The translations under genes were made by a program, and so were the position numbers. A stretch of 19,333 nucleotides of DNA. Source: Pelagophyceae sp. CCMP2097. Its lineage: Eukaryota; Sar; Pelagophyceae. The notes under the pieces are model-generated. The model did no database searches. It saw only the letters and a program-made list of their open reading frames with translations, and had not been told where the DNA came from. The DNA is taken from the NCBI GenBank assembly GCA_026770575.1, contig MU657489.1, positions 25,748-45,080 of the forward strand, in the 5' to 3' direction. Position 1 is the stretch's first letter. Every line of letters begins with the position of its first letter. This document shows positions 1 through 9,200 of the stretch, piece by piece.

Positions 1-165
1 GCCTGGCGACGCCCCGCGCGCCGGGGGCGCCGAAAACCAACCGTCATTCTGGGCTGGGATGACGCTAAAACCTTCTCCAAACGTCATTCCAGGCCAGAAA
101 ACCCGTTCTGCAAAGGTCTGCCGACTCGAGCTCCTGCCAGTGGGTCGGCGCGCTATTCCCTAGAA

Positions 166-585
166 ATGAAACGCAAGGTAGAGACTTCGTCGGGGAGTCG
201 GTCTCTAAGGAAGCGAGTGCGCTTCACGCCGCGCGGCATCGTCATTGGACAAGCCGACGAAGCAGACAGAGTGTCTACCCCGGCATCGTTGTACGATTGT
301 GAGTGCGACGTCGTGACGACACGCGGGTCCGACGAGCGGGGTCCAACGACCGCGGGGGCGGGAAAGAATCCCTAGATGAACCGGCCACCCCAGGTGACGT
401 CTGCGGCTCGCGGATACACGCCGGACTCAGAGGCTTTGACGTACGTCTTTCTTCACTGCGGTCGTTTGCTCGTACAGTCGCACTGTAGCTGTACGTGCAC
501 TGCCCGGCATGCTCCTTCGACGCATGTTTATCGTGCACAGAGGATGCGGACGCTGCTGCGAGTGGTGCGTTCGTTTGACATGTGA
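166..585 (+). CDS. Possible small spliced gene, about 80 aa, unknown function
   Basis: A three-exon model (166-298, 376-440, 541-585) keeps one frame through two canonical GT-AG introns (GTGAGT donor and CTAG acceptor; GTACGT donor and CACAG acceptor) and ends at TGA. The predicted protein begins MKRKVETSSG, is rich in basic residues and serine, and carries RVRF near residue 22, which resembles the RVxF docking motif for protein phosphatase 1. No family is recognised. Support comes only from matching intron phases and a protein-like exon 1, so this could be chance or the 5' part of something else. It lies on the same strand as the next gene, about 900 nt upstream of it. A 10-bp perfect hairpin begins five bases after the stop. 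Confidence 0.28.
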
Positions 586-589
586 TGGA

Positions 590-616
590 ATGGATTCGTC
601 TCTTCAACGAATCCAT
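590..616. repeat. Perfect 10-bp inverted repeat (hairpin)
   Basis: ATGGATTCGT (590-599) and ACGAATCCAT (607-616) are exact reverse complements separated by a 7-nt loop (600-606). It starts five bases after the stop of the possible gene at 166-585. In RNA this would be a stable stem-loop; its stem and loop lengths do not match the histone 3' stem-loop. Confidence 0.8.
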
Positions 617-734
617 CAGGCCAAGCGAGTCCACGAAGCAAGGCCCACGAAGCGACCTGCAACGAGGCTCTCGTCCTCGTAGATAGGTGCGACTCCGTCT
701 TTTCTGGTCGCGAGACGAGAACTCGCTTTGGGGA

Positions 735-780
735 ATGGCTTACGCGACGCGAGTCGTGGAGAGCAGGGCGTGGACGAGCA
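735..780 (+). repeat. Dispersed repeat, copy A
   Basis: This 46-nt stretch, from ATGGCTTACGCGACGC to GGACGAGCA, recurs at 18587-18633 in the same orientation with two mismatches and one extra base. Weaker similarity continues for about 20 nt downstream. The two copies are nearly 18 kb apart at opposite ends of the window, which fits a fossil transposable element rather than local duplication. Confidence 0.75.
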
Positions 781-1165
781 GAGGCAGACAGGAGCCACAG
801 AGATCGAACGGTTTCCAAGGGCAAGGGACGATGCGTGCGGTGACATCCCGCCGAGTCGAGAGCACCCCTCCGCGTGCAGCATCGTCGACGTTGCACATCT
901 GTGACATCGAGTTCGGAGATCCATAGGAACTCGGACGACGACGACGGCGTGTCTTGTACGACACCTTCGGCCACGTGCTCGGCGCCGACTCAAGAATCGC
1001 CGACTCCAGAAGCAGACGAACAACTGCAAAGGCCACTTTTTCCATAATGAGCCATGGGCCAAAAGGAACTCCAGTGGGGTTACTTCCTTGACCGACTTAG
1101 ATCTCTTGTTGTCTTTTTGTGGGTATAGTGTCCTACGTGCCACGGAAGCCCCGCACTAGCCATCC

Positions 1166-1195
1166 GACTCGAACTCAGACTCAGACTCGGACTCA
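1166..1195. repeat. Hexanucleotide microsatellite, five units
   Basis: Five consecutive units of the form [GA]ACTC[AG] (GACTCG, AACTCA, GACTCA, GACTCG, GACTCA). It lies about 285 nt upstream of the ING/SGF29-like start, outside any recognised coding region. Confidence 0.8.
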
Positions 1196-1478
1196 AACGC
1201 AATGTATCGCTAAATTAAGGATTTGAAAGGACGTTCTACAACTAGAAGCGTAAATCCCACTTTTCCCAAAGCGTAAATAGGCCCGTCTGAAAGCGGTACA
1301 GGACCTGAATATTGAGTCCCCGCTTAGTCCTAAGGGGGCCCTGTGGGAACAACTTCAGTCCAGAGTCACTTGAACTCTTTCCAACTATCGCCAAAAATTA
1401 CAGAGATCGGCGATCCCTGTTCAAGTCCAGCACACAAGGCGTGTGGGAAGCAAGAGCGGAGCTCTCTGGACATCAAGT

Positions 1479-2852
1479 ATGCAGGGCAGTCAATCCGTCA
1501 TCGAGGACCTCCTGGAGGCGATAACGGGTCAGTGACCGCAACTTTGCATCGGCTCCTTTCAGCTCCAGTTTAGGCGTGCCCAACGAAGTCAAGCGCAACA
1601 TGCAGCTGATCAGCGAGCTCGACGAAAAGGCGGCCATCCTCTACGAAGAGATCGCATAGCCCCGCGTTGACGATTTTGGAGTGGAAACGAGGAGGAAGAA
1701 CAACGTGTATGTGGGAGGCCCCGCGACGAAAATGGCGCAGGCCTCGGCGGAAGCAGCCATCGTCCAAAACGCCGAGAACGCCCTCTCGCAAAACGGCAAG
1801 AGCAAGCCAAAGTCGCTCGCCGAGATTACGCCGACGCCCGAAGCGTTCAAGGAAATCGCAATGAAACGGTGCGTAAATGCGACTCTGCTACGAGACTGTG
1901 CAATCGATGAGCGACGCCGTGAAGGGAACCGCCCCGCAACTCTAGGCGACGATGCGACGCGCTCGTAGATGAGAAGGTGGCGGTCGCGAGGCAGACGGAC
2001 GAAATTGTCGCGTCGCACATTGACGTGATGAACTCCGAACTCGCCTCTCTCTCGGAGCTCCTCCACGCACGCTGGCCGCGTCCCTCGCGGACCAACGAGG
2101 CTGCGCCCGGATCACACGACAATGCAGGCATCGGGCGAATTCGAAAGCGGAGCCGCGCGGCCCGACGAAGAAGTGGCAATCCGACTCGACGAATTTGACG
2201 AAGACGCTTGGTGAGTTTTGAGCTCTCCTCTCTCCCCCTCAAGTCACCGCACCCTCTCTCTTAGGATTCTCGCTCGCGTCGTGCGCTTCAAACCGGAGAA
2301 TGCGTGCTACGACGTTGCCGTGAAGCCCAGCGTCGTCTCCCACGCTCGGAAAATCCTCTTCGGATCCGTCAGCGAGGGACGCCGGGCGTTGATGGTGGAG
2401 AGCGAATCGAGATGGTGTTCCGACTTTCTCGAGCGCGCCATCACACAAACGTAGGACGCCGACGACGAACGAAAGATTTACGAGCTGCCGGAGACGCGCG
2501 TCGTCCCGCTTCACGACGGCTCCGGCCGCGCACCACCGTCGGCTGCTGCATGCTCGGCGCTCGCGCTCGACGGCGACCACAACCGGCTGCAAAAGGGCGA
2601 CGAAGTTTTTGCGGTCACCACACGGGCAGCGCCTTTTCCCAACCAAAGCTCTTTTGCGTCTCGTGACACTTGCGCGTCTAGGTCTATCCGGATACCACGT
2701 CGTTCTACTCGGCGATCGTCACGATTCCGCCTCGCCGCGCTGGCACGGGCAACGCCGTGTGTCACGTACAATTCCAGGATGACGCCGACGAGTCGGGCGC
2801 CATTCCGGACCGGCCGATCCAGGTCAAGTACATTCTTATCAGTTCAAGGTAA
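1479..2852 (+). CDS. ING-like domain + SGF29-type tandem Tudor chromatin reader
   Basis: Exons 1479-1527, 1574-1653, 1741-1868, 1946-2066, 2128-2210, 2265-2319, 2455-2613 and 2682-2852 give 281 codons and a TAA stop. The ATG at 1479 opens an ING-like N-terminus (VIEDLLEAITG, then VPNEVKRNMQLISELDEKAA, matching the ING pattern LP.El.RN..li.ELD). A second helix near residues 95-125 (DEKVAVARQTDEIVASHID) fits ING DDKVqLAmQtyemVdkHI. The C-terminal half is an SGF29 tandem Tudor: WILARVVRF (154-162), YDVADADDERKIYELPETRV (from 169), VYPDTTSFYSAIV (226-238) and VQFQDD (254-259). The residues known in human SGF29 to bind the H3 N-terminus and K4me3 have counterparts: D173/D175, Y227, Y234, F256. SGF29 recruits SAGA/ATAC acetyltransferases to H3K4me3, so a nuclear role is inferred. 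Length matches SGF29 (about 270-295 aa). Introns at 1654 and 2067 use GC donors and are the least certain joins. Confidence 0.82.
1654..1740 (+). other. GC-AG intron (ING/SGF29-like gene)
   Basis: The exon before it ends ...GAAGAGATC; the next in-frame codons are GCA TAG. No GT lies between the ELDEK helix and that TAG, so a GT donor cannot rescue the frame. GCATAG as donor with GCGCAG as acceptor (87 nt, phase 0) joins helix 1 to the AEAAIVQNAEN segment. Confidence 0.55.
2067..2127 (+). other. GC-AG intron (ING/SGF29-like gene)
   Basis: The reading frame changes between the ING-like helix (codons in one frame to CAC at 2064) and the Tudor exon (another frame from 2128). The only GT between them (2080) gives a poor donor. 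GCACGC with ATGCAG (61 nt, phase 0) restores the frame. Confidence 0.5.
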
Positions 2853-2922
2853 CACACAGTCTTCCCTCTTCTAGTGGTGGGACTCTAGTTTGTGGGGCCA
2901 ACCCGATTAGTCCCACCTTGAG

Positions 2923-3167
2923 GCAAATGCAAACTCTTGGCTTTCAAGATCACGAGAGAGGGCCGAGTCCGGGACAGCAGCTTGTTCAGTAGATTATCTA
3001 TGCAGCAGCAGGCAGAGTTACCCTGGAGAGGGGTGCCAACCCCTTTCCTAAACATTTTCTTTTTAGCGAAAAAAAACTTTGTTGGGCGTTGGCGGTGGCT
3101 GTCCTTGGCCACAAGGTGGTGCCCTTTTGAAGGCCCGCGCGCGAGGAGCCGCCGCATTCACCCGCAG
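2923..3167 (+). other. Candidate 5'-UTR intron or leader carrying the dispersed element
   Basis: The 359-nt gap between the SGF29-like stop and the WD40 gene start holds a segment bounded by GAG|GCAAATG and CCCGCAG|TGG. These are the same kind of ends as the GC-AG intron at 6011-6186 (GAA|GCAAATG...TCGCAG|GTG), and both contain the same ~57-bp element. No coding exon lies upstream in a compatible phase, so if spliced it would be a leader intron. Confidence 0.35.
3099..3155 (+). repeat. Intron-associated dispersed element, copy 1
   Basis: This 57-nt block, with core GGCCACAAGGTGGTGCCC and ending GGAGCCGCCGC, matches 6087-6142 in the same orientation with two mismatches and one 1-nt gap. Upstream, both copies also share a T-rich then A-rich stretch of the type CTTTTT..GA.AAAA. 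It contains short self-complementary parts such as CCTTGGCCACAAGG. The core is non-coding in both places. Confidence 0.75.
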
Positions 3168-3211
3168 TGGGGAACCCCTGTCGCTGCAGGACAGTATTTT
3201 CGGGGGCCCCT

Positions 3212-6200
3212 ATGCAAAAGAGTATCAGTATGGAAGGCTATGGGCGTTCTTGGAACGTGCAGCTGTGCTCCGTCGCCAAGAGCGGGACGGGAGCGGACGA
3301 GGCGGCCATCGCCGTAGCGGTAAGCTGTCTTGTTCACCGGAAGGTTTCGTACAGACCCCGAGACTCCGAGCTTGTAGGCGCTCGACGAGTCGAACCAGGT
3401 CGGAGCGACCGTTGATTTCTCCGGGAAACTCCAAATGTGGCAGTGGCCACTGAGCGACGACGAATGCGACGAGAACGCCCCGTTCGTGCTCGCGTCGTGC
3501 GCCACGCCCAACCGCGCCACTCCGCTCTGCCTGCTGAACGTCCCGCTAGCAAAGAGGTGAAGAGCGCCGCCCAGAAAAACTCTGTGAAAATCCTATAGGC
3601 CCTTCCGAAGCGGGTAGTCTCGTGACTGACTTCTGGCCGTAGGTCCCTCTTTGTTGCCGTCTTTTCGAGCCTCGTCTCGTCGATCCTGCCGCCCGACGAC
3701 GACGTCGAGGACGCCGCCTTGAACGCTGGCGGCGAGCTCCACGCGTATGAGCTCCTCGACAACGGCACGATCAAGCACACGCCTCTCCTCAGGACGAATG
3801 CGGGAAGGATCACCGCCGCCTGCTTCAACCCAGAGCTTTTGGAGATCGTCCTCGGCGCGAAGCGATCCGTCTCGACGCACTCTTTCAGACAGAAGAATGA
3901 TACGTTTCGAATGCCGTGCCGCCTCCAGATCGCGCTCAACGTCTCGACTGACCTGGTCCACCTCCAAGTCAACCCCGACGCCGGCACGCTGGTCGGCGTG
4001 ATGCGTCAGGGCTTTGAGCTCTGGGTTTGGGACGCATCCACCGGCGCCGCGCTGTTCACGACGCGCCCACTGGACGAGCACAAGTTCGTCGCAGAGGCCT
4101 CGCTTCACGTACGTTGTTTTTACGAGAAGTAGATTCCCTGTTTTTTCCACGAGATGTCGACTCCCTGAGTTTCCAATCCGACCAAGACGCAAACTTGGTA
4201 GGCCCCGACGATGTTCTTCGCTGCGCGGTTGACATTGTCGGAGAACACGAAGCTCCAGACCTCTCCGCTCCGCTTTCCGGACGCCTACGGCAACGTCACG
4301 CGCATCTGCCGCCTCGACGCTCGGCACGCGCCGACCGAGGACTCGCTGGTCATAGAGCACTCCGGGTACTCGCCGCTCTGCACGTCGTGGATGGGCTCGG
4401 TTGGCAGCCTCTCTGCGACCCTCCTCCAGCTCGACTCGGACGCGACGTTGAGGGCTTGGACCATCGAGGAGGACGGCGCTTACCCGGTGTGCTGCGCGCG
4501 GCTGCTGCCGCTGCCCAAGATCTACGTCGGAGACGCGGCTTTCATCTTCAGCGCCGGCCACAAGTCGCGCCTGGTTGTCGTGGTCAGAGACACGGTCGCA
4601 GCGGTCGTCGTGCACTCTTCGGCGCACTCGACGGATCGAATCGTCGCGCGGCCCTCGCAGCCCTGCGCCATCACAGCCCTGGCCCTGGACTCGCACGACG
4701 CGCGCCAGCCCGTCTTGGCGTCGCACGTCCCCGCGGCGTTGTACTGCGGCTCACGGTCGGCTACGTTGCGCGACTTGCCGACGTCGCTCGAGTACGTCGA
4801 GGCGCTGCGCTGCGCCGTCGTCGGCCACCTCGGTGGCTCGGTCAAACTGTACGACGTCGATTTGCTGGACGAGGGCGCGCTCGCGCTCACGTGCTCTTTA
4901 TTGCAAGACGCGAGGCGAAAAGTCACGTCGACGTGCGCCGTGCCGACGGTGATCGACGGCGCCCACGAGACGCTCGTCATGTCTGGCCACGAAGACGGGA
5001 CCATCTCGGTATGGCCGGTGCTGAAGCGGCACGCTGCGGCGCGTGACTTGAGCGTGGGCGAGAAGTCCGGCCTTCCCGCCCACGCCGCTCCGATCGTCCT
5101 CCTCGCGCCGCTGGCGTCGCTTCCGGGCGTGTGCGTCGTGAGCGCCGACGGGGAAGTCCGCGTCTGGAGCCTCGACAGTACGGCGGTGGGCAGCGAGTCG
5201 ACCGACTTTCGGCTCGTCGGGCACCTCGACATGTGCCGGGAGCTGAGGCGCACAATCTTGTCGGCCGTGGTCATCGGGCCTCGGAAGCACCGTCGTTTAG
5301 ACGACGCGACCGCCTCGCGCCACCACGAGCTGTGCGTCGGCACGGACGATGGCCGCCTGGAGCTGTGGACTTTGCCGCGCACCGAACTTCTCTTCACGTC
5401 CGCCAAGCAGCCATCCAAGTCGGTGCCGCAACGTGCTCTGGCGAGCCTCGGCTACTTGCACTCGTCCCCGATTAACATCATCGTCTGCCAACCGTCCCCC
5501 GCGTCATCCTCTTACTCGCTGCCCGACGCCTATGCGCTGTTGACGGCGTCGGACGACGGCATCGTACGCTCTTTGATGGACGCAGACGGCATCGTCGGGT
5601 TGGAGCGCTTTTCGTTGTCGAGGAGGCCGTCCGCGCTGGGCTTTTGCCACGACAACAAATTTTGGCGCATCGTCGCTGCGACTGGCGAGCTCGTCTCTAG
5701 TCTGGCCGGCCGCACGACGATCTTCGCGCGCCAAAGACCAAATCTGGAGCAACTCGCGGGACGCCCGCGGACTCGCGTCCTGGACTTGCAAGGCCACTTC
5801 GTCCACATCCCCTTCTTCCAGAACAGCGCGCACGACAGCGCCCTCCAGGTTGCTGAACTTTCAAGGGCGGTCATCCTAGGCGGCCGCACCATCTCGGCGA
5901 TGCCGCTGCACCTGGCGCAACCGCCGTCCACGACGCCGTCGACCAAGCAGCCGCCCTCGAGCGGCACGACCGTCCGAGACGCACTCAACCTCTCGAAGAA
6001 GACTTTTGAAGCAAATGCCCCGCGTCTTTTTCGTGATGAAAAGAACAGTGGACTCCACTCCCCCTGGCCTTCGGTCTGACGTTAGCCTGTCCTGGCCACA
6101 AGGTGGTGCCCTTTTGAAGGCCCGCGCGCTTGGAGCCGCCGCTTCCCCTGTAACGTGCGACTCGAAGAGCACACTCAAAATCGCAGGTGCCCGATGACGT

Positions 6201-9200
6201 TGCCGTCGGCCTGATCGAGCCCTCGGACACCAAGACCGTCTTCAAGATGAGCAAAAAGCTCCACGATTGCCCGCTCGCGTACCCAGGCATGGTCGACGCT
6301 GGCGCGGGCGAGAACTTTGGAAAGACGTCGACGAGGCCTCGGGGCCGCGTCGCTCCGGCGTTGCCCGGGACGTCGGCGTTTAAGCAGCTCGTCTTGGCCG
6401 AGGCCGGCATGGCGCCCGACGACGACGCGGCGACTCCGCTCGCGGGCCAGCCATCGAATCCCGGTCCGGCTTTGGCTTCGGCTTCGCCTTCGGCTTCGCT
6501 TCGCGCCGAGAGCTCCATCGAGTGCCGCCTCCCGCGCCTCCCTCTCGTTGGCGAGGCGCTCTCGTCAAAAAAAACGTTGGAGGACGCTGACCGCAACTCT
6601 GAAGCGTCTCTCTCTTTCGTGAGTCGGCCGATTGCTTCCTTGATTGCGACGCGTTGCAATCCAAAAGCCAACGATTCTCGTACGCAGGGGAATCCAGCCG
6701 TCGATGAGGCATCTTTTTCTTCGCGCGCGGGGAGCGCCTCGTTCGTCCGACGAGCACTGCCGCAGCCGAAGTCGCCGCACGTCTTGCGCGTCCCAGAGTG
6801 AGTCGACTTTCCAGCAAAAGTCACATCGCCCTCGAAACCCAAAACTGACTGCTGCTCCCTTAGGTTTACGAGATTGCCCGTGTCGAAGAACGGCTTCAAC
6901 GCGGCGCTCTCGGCGTCAGGCTCGACGACGTCGCGGGACTGGAACGTCGAGTTGCGCATCTCGTCGTCGACGACGGTCGTCTCAGAACAACCGTCGAGGC
7001 ACGTCTCCCTCTCCGACTACAGAGAGGACTACGCGACCGAGGCTTTTGACTTCGAAACGTCGCTCGATTCGACGATGCCAAGCGGGGGCGAGCCCGACGA
7101 GTTCGCGCAGACGATGCAGAAACTCGTCGACTTCTCGCGCCAAGAGGCCATCAAGTCTCGCGGCGCGCCCAGGCCGCCGTTCTCGAGCGACCACGGGACT
7201 CTGACGGTCTCGAAATCGGCACCCGCGGGCGTGCGGGCCGATGTCGTCCTGACGGGCCGCTTCACGGTCGACGAAATGGTCGAACCACGACCGAGGACGC
7301 AGGTCGCGGACCACGCGCCGCGCACGCTCTTTACGCTCGGCCAGGTGTTGGTGCTGCCGTTGAACGGCGGCTACGACGACGAGGTGCTGCCCCAGCAGGC
7401 CGAGGCCTACGGGCTCCAGAACATCAAGCGACGGCGCAGGCTGATGAAGCGCCGCCTCGAGGCGCACACGCCCGCGATCCCGGAGACCGACGAGTACGCC
7501 GAGTGCGTCCGGCTGCTTCACGAACATCGTCGATCGAAGAGGGACGCCATGAAGAAGGAGGTCAGAGGAGTGCGCGGCTTCGGGTTTGGGACCGAGTGGC
7601 CTCGCGACGACGTCGAGGACGAGCTCACCGAGCGCTTAAAGCGGCTGCTGGACAAGGCGCATTTAGCGGACGCCCTGCGCACCCGACGAATGGGCGCGCG
7701 CGGCGACGAGTATGAGGAGGACGCTGAAGACGCGTACGAAAGGTGGCTGCGCTTACAGCGGACGCAGAGCGAGGGCGACGACGCCGAGGCGCGCAAGCTG
7801 GCCGGCATGACTCCGGGGATGCGCGAACTCGAGCGAATCTTCAACTCGTTGAGGGCGGACCAGACGAGACGCGTCGACGTCGTGCTCCTTGCGTGGCCGC
7901 GAGTCGCGAGCTGGAAGGCGCTGGCGACGGCCTTTGATGCCGAGGTCATCGACCGCGTCCAGGCCAAAGAGCTGTGGCGCAAGGCGCACCGCAACGCGTA
8001 CACGGGGGACCGCGGCGACTTGAGCGACTTTATCTGTTTTGTGCGGTTGGTGGACGAATTCGTGACGCGAAAAAGGTTGGCGTCGACGCTCGAGCTGAGG
8101 ATCAATGACGTCGGCCACGACTCGGTCCAGTTGGACGTGCTGTGCGGCGAGCTTTCCAAGAAGCAGGGAAGCGAGATTTCGCCCGAGTTGGCATTGGCGC
8201 GCGACCCCGACGCCGCCGACCTCGTCCCCGAGCACGTCGAAGTCCACATCGTCGCGTTCTTGGTGACCGGCCCGACTTTGACGAAGGCGCCCACCCACAC
8301 CGACGCGCTGGGCCACACTGGCGCTTCGTCGGCGGTGCAGCGCTGCGTCTTGCTTGCGCCGTGCTCAGTGCCGCTCACGCTGCGGGGGTTGGAGCCCGAA
8401 ACCGCCTACGCGCTCTACGCCACCGCGGTGCGGGTCGCGCCGTCGGAGCTGGTCCATCCGCGGCCTCGGAGGTTCTGCGGGACGCGAGAAGCCGCGTTCT
8501 TCGACGAGCAGCCCAACCAGACGCCCGAGCTCGGCCGCGACGCCGAGCTTTTGGGGCGTTTTCGAGAAGACGCGGACAAGATCGTGGAGAGCACGAGACT
8601 GCAAGTGCGGACGCTGCTTGGTGCCGGGATGGCGGCTGCCACGGGGCGACTTCCGGAAAGCCGCGGCGAGATCGAGATCGACTGGGACTCGCTGTCGCCG
8701 CAGATGCAAAAGGCCGAGCTCTTCGCCGCGCTCAAGGACAAGACGGTCTGCAAGATTTTAAAGGAGCTGGGCATGGAGAAGCCGTCCGAGCACGACGCGA
8801 AGCTATCGGTCCAAGAAAAGGACCCCGACGCCAAGAAGCGCTGGGAGGCCTTCTGCGAGTGGTGGCCCACCTCTGAAGAAGCGCGCCGAGAATTCGGCAG
8901 AAGAGAAATGACGTTTGCCGCGAAGAACGACGACATACTCGAAGCCGCCGCCGCCGAGGGCTTCGTCCTTCACGCCGGTGACGTCCAGGCTGCCATGCAG
9001 GCCCAGGCGACGGGCATCGCCACGCCCGAGGATGAGGAGAAGCTCGAGCGCTGGCGCGACTTTCAGAAGTGGTACTGCGGTGTGCCGACTGAAGAACCCG
9101 AGCCGCAGGCAGAACCGCAGGCGGAACCTCCGGAGATGACGCTTGTACCGGGAGAAAACAAGAAGCATGCGCCGAAAGGCGCGCCCGTCGAAGCCACTCC

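Larger units (their letters stand above)
586..1478. other. Gene-free stretch upstream of the ING/SGF29-like gene
   Basis: No ORF here has protein-like character or joins convincingly by splicing; the minus-strand frames at 528-974 and 616-1143 are arginine- and serine-rich shadow-type frames. It contains the hairpin at 590-616, one copy of a dispersed repeat at 735-780 and a short hexamer repeat at 1166-1195. The last 250 nt are more AT-rich and are the likely promoter region of the gene starting at 1479; no core promoter element is recognised. Confidence 0.5.

Noticed and set aside
41..98. CGTCATTC repeated at 43 and 84, and an imperfect palindrome CGTCAT...ATGACG
   Set aside because: Too short to separate from chance without genome-wide comparison.
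3593..4726. 377-aa minus-strand ORF opposite the WD40 gene
   Set aside because: Arg/Glu/Val-rich shadow of GC-rich plus-strand codons; it runs across two introns of the better-supported gene and has no domain.
4027..5046. 339-aa plus-strand ORF in another frame of the WD40 gene
   Set aside because: Arg-rich low-complexity composition typical of a shifted GC-rich frame; the WD40 motifs are in the overlapping frame.
6011..6079. Separate gene ending at TGA 6077-6079 instead of an intron
   Set aside because: The reading frame past 6010 enters the repeated non-coding element, whereas GC-AG splicing joins phase 0 to phase 0 and continues a large open frame. Not fully excluded.
5985..6959. 324-aa minus-strand ORF crossing 6011-6186
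   Set aside because: Crosses the dispersed element and two introns; the plus-strand exons have matching phases and domain-like flanks.
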